NCBI GenBank assembly: GCA_947095585.1
Contig: OX352761.1
Span: 30,533,777-30,597,776, forward strand
Source: Nephrocerus scutellatus
Lineage: Eukaryota > Arthropoda > Insecta > Diptera > Pipunculidae
Length of the DNA stretch: 64,000 nt
Direction: 5' to 3'
Shown: positions 21,733-34,911 of the stretch, piece by piece
Numbering within the stretch: the stretch's first letter is position 1
How the letters are laid out: each line of letters opens with the position of its first letter
The notes under the pieces: generated by a model
The model's database searches: none
What the model was told of the DNA's origin: nothing
What the model saw: the letters and a program-made list of their open reading frames with translations, nothing else
Position numbers and translations under genes: made by a program

Positions 21733-24700
21733 TATAAATTTATAAATTATTTTAACATTGATTAACCGCCCTAGTATATTAGTATGAATTGAAATTGAAA
21801 TCATCAAAATTATCAGCAGAAACACAAATATTGCACGACTATACTCAATATATATTACCGTGAGATACAGACGCGGTTCAAAAACGTTCTTTCATTGTCC
21901 ATGGGTGTATTTCAGCGATAACTCCATAATTTTACCCACCTCAGATGCAAATTATTTTATTGTTTTTATATAATTTGATGTGGAAACAACGGGTTACTCG
22001 AGATGCAGCAGTATGCAATGTTCTTGTTGCCTTTTTCAGATTCATTAAATAGTTAGCACAACAAGAATAAATTATGCATAACTACATAATTACATAATTA
22101 CATATTAAGGCTATTTGACAAAAGTAGTATTTTTTAATAATAAAAAAATTATGCCCAAACGACAGAATAATAACAGAAGTATGACATCTTGCTATTCACT
22201 TTTTTTAGTCTTTCAAAAGGGAACGGAGGATTTATGCCTTGACGCACACTGTAGAAGGCAACAAAATACATTGAGTACATTGTGAATTCTTTACTAAATC
22301 ATATTAATAGAATTTTATTTCAAAAACTACATATTTATATAACTATATAAATACCAAAAAACAGAATTAAAATTGGTCAAGAATTTGCAAGGTCCTGATT
22401 TTCATAACAAACCCCTTAGAAGTGATCCCACGGGCAAATAATTACTTCAGTATGCTATGGATGTTTGCGAGAAAACTCAACAACAGAAATAACAACAACC
22501 ACACGATGAAACTGGCGACGATGAAACTTATTATTCTATAAGTCGTTGTGGGCAAATTTCTCCATGAAATTATTCGATGTTTCTTGTTTTCTTAATTCTT
22601 AATATTTGTTGTTCTCTTTACTTTTTTCATCAGTCGCATTTGCACACGGAATGAATTTTCATTGTTTTTCATATCAAAATAAAAAAAGAGGTTTCTTATA
22701 TCAAAAAATAAGGTACTTTTTTTTATTTTTTTTTTCAATAATTAATTATTATTGACCAATTCACAATAAGAAAATAATACGAACGTAATCAAAACAAAAC
22801 TGTAATGCATCATCATTAATGCTTACTCATTTAAAATAATTTGGTTTCAAAATGATAAAATATGTTGTTGCAAATACTGAAAATATATCATAATTGGTAC
22901 TGTACGTATCTTATACTTAGATATGGCAACTCTGCATATATTTACGCATGAATCGAAATAGCGATTGAAAGAAACAAATTTAACCCTAGAATACTAATGT
23001 TCAACTGTGAGGCGGAACGTATTCGAGTTTTCCCCGATATTTAATGATCGCTTGTAAATATCAAAGCACGAGTTCGTGCCAAATCAGTTTTGCGCTGTTC
23101 GAGCTTGTGTGAGGACCCACGTCGGATTTTGCTTTTGGGTTCCCGAGTTACGGACCATCGTGACGCCTGGTTGGCGAACATTAGTATTTAAGGTAATGTT
23201 TTTGAAATTTTTTTTAGGCTAACTTTATTTTCCTGTGGAAGTCATAATTTGAACGATAGACCTTTGAATTTTGATGGGACGTAGAAACAGCTTTAAGGCA
23301 AAGTTTAGTCATTTTCTTAGGTTATGACTTTGTTCTTTTATTTTTAAACATGATCTTTCAAAACCAAAAGATGAAAAATATGTTCCTTTTTTAAGACAAT
23401 TATTTTTATTTAAACTGAAAATGTAATTTTAATTTTCATATTTTTTTTAATGTAAATGTAAGTAGTATAAAGACTGAATTTAATTTTTTGTTTAATAAAA
23501 ATAATGTTTAACGATGAAATCTTGTCTTTACAAAAGTAGCCTCACAGGCGTACATTAGTATTAAGAGACAAAAAAATCTTATTAGTATTCTATGGTTAAA
23601 AATTTTACAATTTTGATATCCATCATGTGGAGTCTCGCTGCTGTTGCGAAGAACAGTTTAAAAGAAAATAACTAAATTTCATTAATAGTATATTACATAA
23701 CGAACTAGGAAAGTGGACGATAAGCACTTTTCAGCGAGTAATGTACGCTATTTTTTACACTCCCAAAACAATTTTTCTGCTAAACTGCTCATGCGCAATG
23801 CAAAACTACTGTGGGAGAGTGTCCGGTAAGACTGCAGTAAGTAACAAAAGTATTTCCTATGTTAACACACTAGTGTGGCTATTGCCTACTTTCGAGTGTA
23901 GGTTATAGCGTAGGAAACAGTCACTTTCGTGGATCCCGACTTAATAATACGGCCAAACACTGATTAGTATTTCGGGTTTGCACATCAACGGCTCGATGTG
24001 ACAAACAAACTACACCCCAAAAAATTTAATATGATAGTTTTTCTTTTAATATAGAGCCAAATATTCAGAATTTTTAAATTCCCAGCGTAGAGGTTTTTTA
24101 ATTTGTTTTTATTTTATTTATAAAAATCAAATTTTTAAGAAAATCCTCAAAGTTAAAAATACATATTAAGTATTTTTTCAGCATTCGAACCGCTGTGTTA
24201 AAACAAAATCCACAATTTCGAATACTGACAAAAAAAATTTAGTTTGACAATTTCACTTTCGTAGAAAACGAGACGGACGCAGTTTGTTTAAGCCTTAAGC
24301 GTATCTCGTATGTCAATCGTCACAAAAAGCGAATTTTCATTGCATAATTTGTTTATAGTTTGTTTAAAATTATTACAACAAATATAAAAAACAAAATTGA
24401 ATAATGGTGCACGCAAAATTTGAAAATCAGCATAATCAGCCGGCCGTTCTAGATAGAGCGAAAAAAATAAGTTGCTCTATAGTGAGCAAGTGCTGAAGTT
24501 GCTTTCAGTGAATAAAAAATGTTTGTTTCTTTGTTGTTTGCTGTGCATTTCGGTTTTCGACAGTATTGCAAAACGTGCACCAAAATTGTACAGAGTCTTG
24601 TTATTGTGATTTGTGACATAAATTGTTAAAATTTTAAAAATTACATTTAAGTGCGTAGGACTATGTAGAGACAATTAGAAATTTCAAGTAACAACAATAT

Positions 24701-24887
24701 TTCTATCGGTTTTCACATTCAATTTATGCAACTGTCTTCTGCTAGCTGCTACCGACTGGTTGTTGTACTTTGCAAATTGCAACTTTGGTAGAATCTTAAA
24801 TGGCGGGAGAAGCTTCTCCAGACGTAGTGCGGTTCTAATTAGTTAAAACTCCTTACTTAAATCGACCGTTCACTATTAATAACAAAA
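21733..24887. other. Intergenic DNA, no supported gene
   Basis: Mostly AT-rich with no coding signature. 23690-23950 belongs to a dispersed repeat also seen at 47395-47650 and 57670-58130 (AAAGTGGACGATAAGCACTTTTC, CTACTTTCGAG, AACAGTCACTTTCGT). The last few hundred bases probably include the promoter and leader of the zinc-finger gene. Confidence 0.5.
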
Positions 24888-27800
24888 ATGTCAAATTATC
24901 GGTGTGTAAGCTTTTACGACCTGTGTCGTTTGTGCACAGCGAATTCCGACACGAAAATTAATATTTTTTCAGCGGAGGGTCGTCGCAAAAATCTTTGTAC
25001 AAAAATTTCCGAATGTTTGTCCCTTTTGGTAAGTATTAGTAGTACAGAGTGGTACTGTGTTTCTGCAAATATGATATTTAATAATACATTTTTCTTTGTA
25101 GATTGATGACAAGGATCAATTACCAAAAGTCATTTGCGAACAATGTCAGCAGCACGTCGAGTCGTTTTCGGAATTCCGAAATGTTTGCCAAAATTCACAA
25201 AATATGCTTAACAATTGCCTTCGTACAGCAACATTGCAAAACGGTGGTAAGGTATACATCAAAGATTGGAATACGGACAAAAATATTATAAATATGCAGG
25301 GCACACTTAGCGAAACAACGTTAACCCCATCAACGCCTGTAACGTCTACGAACTGTTCGGTATTGCAGGGAAATGATTTTCTCAGTTCCATTATTCAGGC
25401 TGTGGGTATTCAGGTAAATTACTAAATCAAAACAAAACATGAATATATTTTAGAAATGTTAATAAAATATCAAACTATATTTATGTTGCCAAGTGATTTT
25501 AAAGTCCAATAAATTATTTTGTTTGTTTAAAATTGGTACATTTCAGCAAAATGATGACACTTTAAATAGTAAACCACAAGTTACACATCAATACACGTTA
25601 ACGATCCCCAAAGATATAAATACAACAGATTCGTTGCAATATAAAGTCGAGGACACAACGTCATCCTTGCCGTTGGCGAATGTTCTGCAAAATTCGGATA
25701 AGCAATCGAAGAACAAGTAATTTATAAAATCTCTATGGGTATTCCTGGTCAATATATTTAATTTTCTTCGTTTCTAGCTCTTTAGAAGAATTTCTTAAGA
25801 TGAAACCCAATCTTCGGGTGACACCAATTAAAAAAAAGTCCCCTCAGAAGCAACAGTCACAACAGCAACAGGAACAGCAACAAGAAAAACCCCAACTGCA
25901 ACTACTACAGAATCAACAACAGCAAAGTTTTCAACAGGACATACAGTTACAGTTCCAACAACAGCTTCAACAACTTCAATCTCAACTGCAGCCACAACAG
26001 CAAATTACCATTTCATCTAATAATGAGAATCTCAAGAATAAAAAACCGAAATTAAATTTTGTTCTTACATCACCAACTGGGCAGACATTGTCAGCGACAA
26101 TTGCTCAACCTCAACAACAACAGCAACAGCAGCAGCAACAACAACAACAACATCAATATCAGCAATTGCATCAGCATCAGCTGGTGCAGCAGCCACAACA
26201 GCTTCAATTGCAAATTCAACATCCACAGCAGCAACAACAACAGTTGCTTTCCACCGCAACACTTACGTCTTTAATTCAGCAGCAGCAACATAATCAAAAT
26301 CAACAACAAACGCTGCTCTCGCCAAACAAGTGCTTTTTGCCAATAAGAATCAAGGATGAGAATTCCGATCAGCAGATTGTCGCTCACATTGATGCGAAAA
26401 ATTTCGTCCTACCGACGACTTATCAATTGCAAATGAAGGTAATATTAAGTCATTTGCTTTAAGGATCAACCAACTAATCATTAAGCTTCCCTCTTCAGCT
26501 GCAGCCTCAAATCGCTACTGTCGATGGACAACCGATTATGCAGTTAACACCAACGTCCATTCCAGCAACGTTGCAACTAACGCCACAGTCGTTGGCAGGC
26601 CAGGTTTTCCATGATCATACATCAAATCAACAGCAGCAGCAGTTGCAACCGCAGCAACAGCAGCTGCAATTCCAGCCAATGTTACAAGCGTTAGAACAAA
26701 TGCCTCATCAAATAATCACATCAGCCGGTAGCGTCGGTATTGATGCAGCTACTTCGACAAATGATCAGGATGAAGATCAAGAGGTGGAGTTGGAGGTGAA
26801 AGTTAATGCAACTAGCGGTGGTGGTGGTAGCTACCAACATCCGCAACAGAACCATACACAACATCAGCAGCAGAATCAGCAGAATCAATCAGAGCCGCAG
26901 CAGCATCAGCGAATAACAAATCAGAATTTGTCCTCCACAAAAACAAAGGCACCAACGACCACTACGATGACTATGACTACAACCACAAATTCGAATGCTA
27001 ATCATCGTCAGAAATATAAAATTGTCAAAAGTTCCAATAATATAAGTCAACAGATATTGCAGCAAGTACAACAGCAAAAGTCTCAGCAAAAACAACAACA
27101 TCAATCACAACCACTGAAATCCCAACAACAACAAACACCACAAAAGACCACAACCGTACAGCAGCATTGTGGAATCACAGTTCAACGTGTTGCGACGAAA
27201 ACCAAACCATCTCCTGTAGTACCAGTTCGTTTGACAACTCTCAATAAGCAAAATATAACAATAAATCGAGTAACAGCGCCACAGACGAAAACGCAAACGC
27301 GACAACAGACACAGGCAACAACTACGCAACCTCTTCCAACATTGCAGACCCCAAACAGACAGCAATCACAACCAAAGAAGATGATTGTAACAAAAACATA
27401 TTCAAGAAATTCTGTTACCAAAACTACTGCAAGTTTATCGGCGACGTCAACAACGCCGACGACAACAACTTCTGCGAACACAACGATCACATCGGTGGCA
27501 TCATCTAACGCAATAGCATCCAGGCCAATGAAAATTGATAATGAGAATAGCACAGCAATTAATAATACCACACCTACAGCGGCCGCTGGAGCTGGACCAA
27601 CTGGGCTTGATTGCAGTCAATGTGGTCGTGTTTTCAAAAAAAAGGAACATCTCACGCAACATATAAAGTTACACACAGGTCATCGACCATTCAAGTGCAC
27701 CGAGCAGGGTTGTCACAAGTCGTTCAGTCGTAAGGAACATTTAATGCGGCACATTATATCTCACACTGGCAAAAAGATGTTTAGCTGTGACATGTGCCAG

Positions 27801-30757
27801 AAGTTGTTCTCGCGGAAAGATAATCTAAACAAGCATAGGAGGTATTTAGCAGTTTTTTTTTACATTAAATAGCGCATAGCACATGTTATTGGTTTGTTTT
27901 TAGAACACACACTCATGGAGATCAGGCGAACACTGGTAATTTCCTTTGTGAAATTTGTCGAAAGACTTTCGTTGTCAGGTTGTACTACGAGCAGCATTTA
28001 AAAATGCACGAGAAATCAGCTGGAACTGTTTTTGTTAAAGTAAGTTTATTGTGGTTATTGTTGGCACTTTAACACATACGTTCTCGAAAATACAATAATT
28101 GGTGTTGACAACATATTATCATGTTAAAAACAAAAATGTTGGTGAAAAGAGCAGATAAGATTTCTGCCTAACAAGCCACCTGCTCGTAACACGAATTAGA
28201 GAGCTGAAATTTTGTGAGTGTCTAAGTCCAAACTAGCATTTTTTATATTACGCCTATAAAGCGTGTCGCATTCCGCATGATGCGCCATTTTTTCGTTTTT
28301 GAGTTCGTTTTTAACCATCTTTCGCACGACTTAGAGAGCTGAGCGGCTCAATGTCAGGGACCAATTTTGATATCCCGCGTTTGACGCTAGTCGCGAATCG
28401 CGTGTGGCACGTGATATGCGTGAAATAGCCCCAACCTTAAAAACAGATATTTTGGTAATTATTATCAAATAACCGTGACTGTGTGGCGTATTTCGATGTA
28501 TACATAAAAGTTTGTAACCGAAAAAACAAAGTTTTTTTACATTTACATGTTTCTTTCCTGACATATAACTGGACAAATATCAATTTTATCTTCCAAAATG
28601 ATGTGCTTTTAATCTAGTGAACCGCAGTTTATGTCTATGCATCATGTGTCTTGAATGTCTACAGAAGCGGGAACACATAGTCCGAAGATCAGGTTAAAGA
28701 CAGACGCGTAGTTTCGAGTTGAGTATTCCGTATGGATTGGAGGATGGACTGGATGCACCTGAATATTTCTCTTAGACTCCGTTCAGGGAAAAAGTGATAA
28801 AACAGTGACAAGCAGGAAACATTCTTACGATTTTCAAATTAGTCGATTGATTTCGCAATATTTTCATCACCAATAAGTTTTATTCCGAGGTTCCATATTC
28901 GGTCTAGTAGGGCTTTGTTGTAGTTTTGTTATAGGTTATCAGTTATGAAATTAGTGTCAAAGACAAAGCAGAGCATTGGGGAACACCAGCGTTTTCGACA
29001 GTGGGATTTGTTTTGTGTAAACAAAAGCAACTTGCCGGTTCTTTAAGCCTTTTTCTTTCGGTTTGACAGGCAGTCCTGGAATTGATAAATTATTTCAGAC
29101 CGTCGTGAACAATGTTTTATAATGCATAGCACAGCGTGGCCGTTAGGAAATAAGTAAGAGGAAAGATGAAATGTCCATGCACATGTGTCTTAAATGACTG
29201 CACATGTGTGAATGAATGACTTAAATGATGAAAATGCGTTCCACACAACTAGTCTGCGGCTAATGAAGAAACCCCTGAATTGGTTAGTCCGCCCGAAGAT
29301 AGGTCTAATGGTAGTTTCGTTGGCTCGAGTTATGGCACGGGTATTGCGGATGGAGGTTGTGCGGGTTACATCTGGATATTTCATTTGAACACCGTTTGTG
29401 GAAAAAGCTATAAAACAGTGACACCCAGGAAAAATTCCTTTGATGTTCAAGCGATTTGATCGTTTTCGCGGTATTTACTTCACCAATAAGGTTTACCGCG
29501 CGGTTCTAAAATCTATCAAGTAGATGCAATGAGGTCTTTATTTATTTATTTATTTGCTTAATACAAGCTTAACAAGCTTAACTTAACCTATAACTTAATC
29601 TATCAAAGCGTTCATATCCCCAGAATTACATCGCACAGAGTTCTCGTTCGACTGATTCAACGAATTGTTCTTTTTCATCGTCTGGGGAATTCTTAAATTA
29701 AATTTAAATTTATCCCACAAGAGAAGGGTGAATAAGTGTTCATTGATTGCTTTAAAGCCGTGAACGGTAGTCTTATTCTTTTGCGGACAAGAAATACCAC
29801 TTCGAGCATATGACATTTGCGAGAGGTGGAACCATGAAAAAGATTGTTCTTGTTTTTTCTATGATCCGAACATCGAACTTCTTGCTTAGAAGTCTAGCGC
29901 TCTAACGGCCACGGTCTCGATGCCCAATAAATTGCTGTTAACTGACCGCCGATACCTTGAAATGATTGTCAAAAAGCATACCTGCTTTCAATTCTATGGA
30001 TACTCAACCCGTTTGTCATTTTTTCGTTGGTAGGCCACATCCATATGGTATGATACATTTACAACACTAATTGTATCCAAAAATCCAATGTACAAAGTTT
30101 CGCCTTTTTTGGCTAATTCTTATGTTTTCTTCTACCTTTTCTGGTCACTGCACACATCGAAGGGTTACAACTAGAGTTTCGAACATTAAGCCCAATTCTT
30201 TTTGACAGTAAAATAAATAAATAAATTTATCTTTATATCATTTTTTGTAGAATGAGCCATTAACGGAAAATGATGAGGAAATCTCTTTACAAATACCTTC
30301 ACAACAACAGCCTCAACAACAACCAAAGCTGCAGAAACAACAAAAACCTCAGCAACAAGTTCAAATTGTCCAACAACAACAACAGCAACAACTGCAACAA
30401 CAGCAGCAACAGCAGCTTCAAAGACAACACCATCAGCAGGTTCAAATTCAACTTCAACAGCAGCCGCAGCAACACCACCACCAGCAAGTGCAAATAATTC
30501 AGCAACAGCAACATCAACACCAACAACAATTGAGTCAGCCACAACAAATAATGCATTTACAGTTGCCGATGGTAACCACACAAGATTTGGCCGGCAACAC
30601 AATAACAATAACCCAAGCCTCTGACCCATTAAAAATTGGAAACCACGATGTTTTGAATTTACCCTCGTCGCTGGCAAATTTCGTCTCGCTGGGCCAGGCG
30701 CAATTTGTAAATGCAACAACTGGTGAAATAATGGGACACATCAAAATCGAAAAATAG
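24888..30757 (+). CDS. ZAD-type C2H2 zinc-finger transcription factor, Q-rich
   Basis: Insect ZAD zinc-finger protein, presumably a nuclear DNA-binding regulator. I do not recognise the specific fly orthologue. Exons are 24888-25028, 25102-25413, 25547-25716, 25778-26438, 26499-27841, 27904-28039 and 30251-30757; all junctions are GT-AG and phases agree, giving 1089 aa. The ZAD dimerisation domain has zinc ligands C13/C16 (LCRLC) in exon 1 and C59/C62 (ICEQC) in exon 2, so an intron splits it. Long CAA/CAG glutamine tracts fill exons 4, 5 and 7. Three C2H2 fingers lie at about residues 800-880, the third crossing the exon 5/6 junction, and a fourth at about 891-911 (CEICRKTF). A Q-rich tail ends GHIKIEK with TAG at 30755. 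The final intron is 2.2 kb and carries transposon debris. The start is the first ATG, 12 codons before the first ZAD cysteine. Confidence 0.93.
28432..28550. repeat. Dispersed repeat in zinc-finger gene intron
   Basis: Words AAAAACAGATATTTTGG, GACTGTGTGGCGT and GCATAAAAGTTTGTA match 42467-42575 in the same orientation. Confidence 0.6.
28556..28632 (-). mobile_element. Solo end of the Tc1-like element found at 48881
   Basis: The reverse complement of these bases matches the left 75 bp of the element at 48881-50284, including ACTAGATTA, AAAATTGATAT and the AGTTATATGTC word. Nothing of the transposase is present next to it. Confidence 0.7.
28640..29530 (-). pseudogene. Two fragments of jockey-type RT C-terminus
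   Basis: Minus-strand frames at 29110-29530 read LEHQRNFS, LFYSFFHKRCSNEI and FFISRRLVVWNAF. These match the usual order of the C-terminal tail of jockey-like ORF2 proteins (EHRRNV, FYRYY, RLWNSLP). A more decayed tandem relative occupies about 28680-28940 (ACAGTGACAAGCAGGAAA, CACCAATAAG). Both are in the last intron of the zinc-finger gene, antisense to it. Confidence 0.6.
29595..29820 (-). pseudogene. RTE-type endonuclease fragment
   Basis: A minus-strand stretch reads GISCPQKNKTTVHGFKAINE, which aligns by eye with the endonuclease part of the RTE element near 36180-36400 (AVNEGLFTL). It lies in the last intron of the zinc-finger gene. A decayed SINE-like segment follows at 29815-29926. 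Confidence 0.5.
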
Positions 30758-30956
30758 CATAAGGAAGAACTTAAACGAAAAGTTATCCAACCGGAAAAAG
30801 AAGCTTCCGTGCGGCGATCCACCCCAGTGCTCCGGTGTTCAAAATCGAGAGAAGACAAATTTTGAATTTTTTTCTCACAAATTGTAAATACAAAAGAACT
30901 CATTCATTTTTTCTGTAACTACATATTAGGTAGGGCTTTTTAGTCAAAACACAAAA

Positions 30957-30962
30957 AATAAA
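30957..30962 (+). terminator. Poly(A) signal of the zinc-finger gene
   Basis: AATAAA lies 200 bp after the TAG stop at 30755-30757. The following sequence is AT-rich and T-rich, as expected downstream of a cleavage site. Confidence 0.55.
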
Positions 30963-31790
30963 CTTTTTATAATTGTACTATAATAAGCTCATGTATAATC
31001 ATCGTGTTGTAAAAGAAAGGAAAAAAAACAAAACATAAACTAGTCTAGTCCTTTAACGTTTACAATTTGATATCACTTTTAAAAAGTTAATATTTTTTCA
31101 AAATTGTATCTAAATTGTGCACTAATTTAAAGAACTTAACTCTTTTAATTGATGTTTTATTTTATATCGTGATTGTTTTGATTTTGTAGGTAAATTATAA
31201 TATAAATAAATTGTAAAAAACTCAACTACTCCTTGTATTACTATTTGTAACGATGATCGTGTTGATTAAGCCATTTATATACGTTTGAATACTAAAAATA
31301 AGATTGTATTAAGTTAATTGTAAAATTAAAAGGTATTTTTTACTTCTGTGTATTTTTTGTGTAGCGTAGTTTTTATGTCGATTTATAAATTAAGTATTTA
31401 TCTTCACCCTCCGAATGCAAAACATGAATTGTAATATATATTTTTTCGAGAAATGATCAACAGGATTTCTTTTCTGTAAGAATAATGAAAACAAAATATC
31501 TAATAAAAAATGTAATTTGTACAATATGCGAAGCATTTTATATTCTGACCCGGCGTGGCCCAGTCGCCCCTCCCACTTTACTTTGACCCCCCTCAAATAC
31601 CAGCAATCGACCACTGAAAAATTTGTTAAAACGTGGTTGAGATACAACCACTCTGCAAATGAGGGTAGATAGATTAAAAAAAGCAACGTCAAAACATTGC
31701 AATGCAAATCTAGTTTCAAATTGAAATTATTTGAAATAATTGTAAAACCGCTAACAGCAATCAATAACGATATCATCACCACATTTAGGT
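30963..31790. other. 3' flank and intergenic DNA, no gene seen
   Basis: AT-rich sequence without a coding signature; it may include an extended 3' UTR. The region around 31545-31600 is C-rich and marks the approach to the retrotransposon block. Confidence 0.4.
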
Positions 31791-32612
31791 ATAATTATAA
31801 TACAAGTCAGCTTCCTAGGAAGAGCAGCCGACGTCTACAGCGACCACCAACTTGTGGCTGGCAGTGTGCGATTGAAGCTCGCGGTCCACTCATCCACACG
31901 AAGTCAAACAACGAGAAAGCCAGCTGTTGCAGCACTGAAAGACCCAGATGTGAAACTGCAATATGTATCCCGCATACAACACTCTCTCTCTGAGATACAG
32001 CCCCAAACCCTAGAGTCTAAATGTGAGAAAACAGTAAATGCGTATACGGAAGCAGCCGTAACCATTTTAGGTTATCCCGACAAAACTAGATAAGATATCA
32101 GATAGCACATGAAACACCATTCGTGAACGCCAATCCATCAAAGTAGAGTTAAACGCGGGCTCGGGTGCTGTGCGAAGCGCATAAGCGCGGAAGTATAGAG
32201 ATCTGGACCGGCAAGTTGGCTGTTCAGCTAGGAACGACAAACGAGCATGGCTAAGCGACATCGCAACACAAGCACAGCAAGCCGCTGATAGTAGACAATA
32301 CAGCACAGTCTACCAACTAGCTCGTAAGGTCGCCAACAAGAAACACCACATCAACTACCATGTTAAGGCAATGCACGGCTCTTTGATCCTTGTGGAGGAA
32401 CAACAGTTAACCCGCTGGACAGAACATTTTAAGAATGTTTTGAATTGTACTTCGCCAGGCACGACCATCAACCCACATATGCACCCTAATAGGCTACTTA
32501 ACATCAGCGTCGCTACTCCTTCGTTGGATGAGATAAGGACAACAATTCGTCCACTTCCACCATTCAATCGTCGTTAAAAGAACAAATTGAGTTCCACCAT
32601 CATTGTTTACAT
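31790..32612 (+). pseudogene. Non-LTR retrotransposon endonuclease/RT linker remnant
   Basis: Plus-strand frames contain GRAADVYSDHQLVAG, the end of an apurinic-type endonuclease, then a KLQYVSRIQHSL region near 31950. Near 32310-32490 they read YQLARKVANKK, MHGSLILVEEQQLTRWTEHF and NVLN, the segment linking endonuclease and reverse transcriptase. Stops and shifts break it. It resembles RTE/CR1-type ORF2. Confidence 0.65.
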
Positions 32613-32619
32613 CCAATGT

Positions 32620-33330
32620 ATCATTTTTGGATTCAGACCCCAAATTCTGCCGTAAAGACGTGTACTGGCTCACATGGCCCAAGTGGCGCGTTCGATGGGG
32701 AATCGATATGGAAGTTCCGTTTATCAAGGATGACGCCGAGATATTTATCATCCGAATAGCCAATGGCGATGTAGCCTGATCTATGTAGATCGACTAGAAG
32801 ATTGTCGATGACTAGTGAACACAGAAGGGCAGAAAGGACACCTCCTTGGGGACAACCCTTAACTGCAGTCACAGAAGCAGACACTCCTGCTTATGAGGAA
32901 GTACACGACTCGAGCATGGCCCTTATCCATTGGTTCTTCGAGTCTTCGATACCTCTGCTACCAAATGCTCTTGCTATTAAGCCGTAGTCAGTGTTTTCGA
33001 ATGCGCCCTCAATTTCCAGTCCAGGAATGCACAAACGAGTTATTTTCTTGGAACGAAAAGTTTCTTCTATCTTCTTTACAAGATAGTGAAGCACCTTCTA
33101 TGCTTATACCTTTTCTGTATGAAAACTGACTTGACTGCAGAGGGATAGACAAATCTAGCCAACCTCTGATATGAACATCAATAAGTCTCTCCATGGTTTT
33201 GGGAACAAATGATGTTAGACTTATAGGTCTATAAGATTTAGGCAGCTCTTTGGGCCTATTGCCTGATTTGGGGATAAAGATTACATTTACTAGTCTACAG
33301 GTAGTCGTGATCTAACCCTTAAATATTGTG
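32620..33330 (-). pseudogene. R1/LOA-type reverse transcriptase remnant
   Basis: Minus-strand frames read EGAFENTDYGLIARAFGSRGI near 33000, WIRAMLES near 32915, then VKGCPQGGVLSALLCSLVID near 32850 and IAIGYSDD near 32770, in which SDD replaces the usual ADD. Next to the plus-strand fragment at 31790-32612, the two form a head-to-head junction of different elements. Confidence 0.7.
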
Positions 33331-34099
33331 CACAGATTCCAGGAATAATAATTTAGTCCGCCTTATCGGGCGTAGTTTTATGGCCCTTTGTTTGCATTCA
33401 TCGAAAGTGGAGCATGATCATAAATCGCGACAATAGAATAGTCGCTATTCCGAAAAGTTTCACTAGTTTTCTTTCACCAGATTTTTTTATTTTCGCAAAA
33501 ATTTAATTTAAAGAAAGAAACAGTAAACACCTTCAAAAGACGTTAATACATAGATGGAAAATACGTTTCATGACTAACGACTGTTAGACGGTTTGACAAA
33601 AGCAGTACCTTGCAGTGTTTTTTTTATATATTGCTACGACACCAGCTAGCTTACCTTCCCTCTTAAATTGAATTTGTACGATGTTTATAAACACGAGTAT
33701 TTAATATTTGTTCTTTTCAATTTGTTTACTAAGCGAAGGCGGCAAGCTGTTTTGTTTTAGTATTTTCCTTACCTTTTACGCTTACAATTAATTAATTTAA
33801 TATTAATGGCTTGTTTACCTACCGACGATCGAATGGAAATGAATCAGAACTTATAAGCTCCATGTAATGAAAAACAGTTGCTTTTCAAGCATGTGCTCGT
33901 TTATATGTCAGACTCGACTATAATTAATAAATAAATTTTCGTTTTTGATTTTATGGTTCACAATTATAATTGGTGATTGTGTTGGATGGTGTTGAAGATG
34001 AACACATCTTCTAGCCAAAGGTTGAGTTATGTTTACATTTTGTATTGTTTACTTCACTCCCTATCACCTTTATTCCTTACGAATAACAAAAAGAGGTAC
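33331..34099. other. No gene seen
   Basis: AT-rich sequence with no motif of note in either strand. Confidence 0.4.
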
Positions 34100-34640
34100 A
34101 GGCTCCCGTCGTTGTAGAATCATCATATAAAACTGGGCGCGGTCCTAGTCCCTGGACCAATATATACACCGGTACGAAGCCGATGCCATCCAGTTTGGTA
34201 TCTGTATACTCTGAGCGTCCTGGTCTACGAGATCCTTCTAGCGTAGTCTTGGCCTGACTCGCTGTCGTGTTCCATAAATCATACCGTGTACCATGTACTT
34301 TGTTTTGCTCTCATTTTCGTGCAGCCCCAAATTTCGCGCCGCGTGTGATGATGTATGGATGGATGGATGGATGGATGAAAGCTTCCTGTACAGCTCTTGG
34401 GTTTCTACCAACGATGTCAATGTCGTCTGCATAAGCCAGTATCTGACGTCAGAGTCTCGGATGTTGGAGAAAGTGATCCTGCGGCCAGTCCATCCCCTTG
34501 TCGGAGCCCGTTATAGATGTTGGATGGGCTTGATCGTGATCCGGATATTTTTACTTTGCTTATAACATTGGTCATGTTTAACCTACATAGTCGTGTCAGT
34601 TTGTTTGGCATGCCTAATTCTCGCATGGCTTTATAAATTT
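34100..34640 (-). pseudogene. RTE-type ORF2 C-terminal portion
   Basis: The minus strand has NLGLHENESKTKYMVHG near 34300, RELGMPNKLTRLCRL and TNVISKVKISGS near 34560-34626, and GLRQGDGLAAGSLSPT near 34470. A GGAT tetranucleotide run at 34352-34378 interrupts it. It belongs with 34912-36420; a SINE separates the two. Confidence 0.65.
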
Positions 34641-34647
34641 CTGTTGG

Positions 34648-34911
34648 CGCCGTGGCTCAGTGGATAACTGCATGGCTGCAGAGCAGGAGGTTCGTGGTTA
34701 ACCCCAATAACACCAAAAGTATTTTTCACTGTGTCCCAACTCTTGCGAATGTCTGACAAACGTCCGAGAGTCAATTCGCCGTTCGGATACGGCATTTAAT
34801 TGTAGGTCCCTTCAATTTGTGTGAAAAAATATACATGCACAACACAAATGGTCGCGAGAAGCTAGGCTTTGGACCGCAATGGTCTGCCGCGCCGAAAATT
34901 ATTATTATTAT
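34648..34911 (+). repeat. tRNA-derived SINE, copy 2
   Basis: It starts GGCGCCGTGGCTCAGTGG and has a degraded B-box (GGTTCGTGGTTAACCCC). It ends GCGCCGAAAATTATTATTAT, a short ATT tail on the plus strand. It has inserted into the RTE-type ORF2 and splits its reverse transcriptase. Confidence 0.85.

Noticed and set aside
27182..27571. 129-codon minus-strand ORF
   Set aside because: Antisense shadow of exon 5 of the zinc-finger gene, low in complexity.
30186..30719. 177-codon minus-strand ORF
   Set aside because: It is the antisense of the glutamine tract in the last exon of the zinc-finger gene; its Val/Ala-rich and Leu-rich content is a by-product of CAA/CAG codons.
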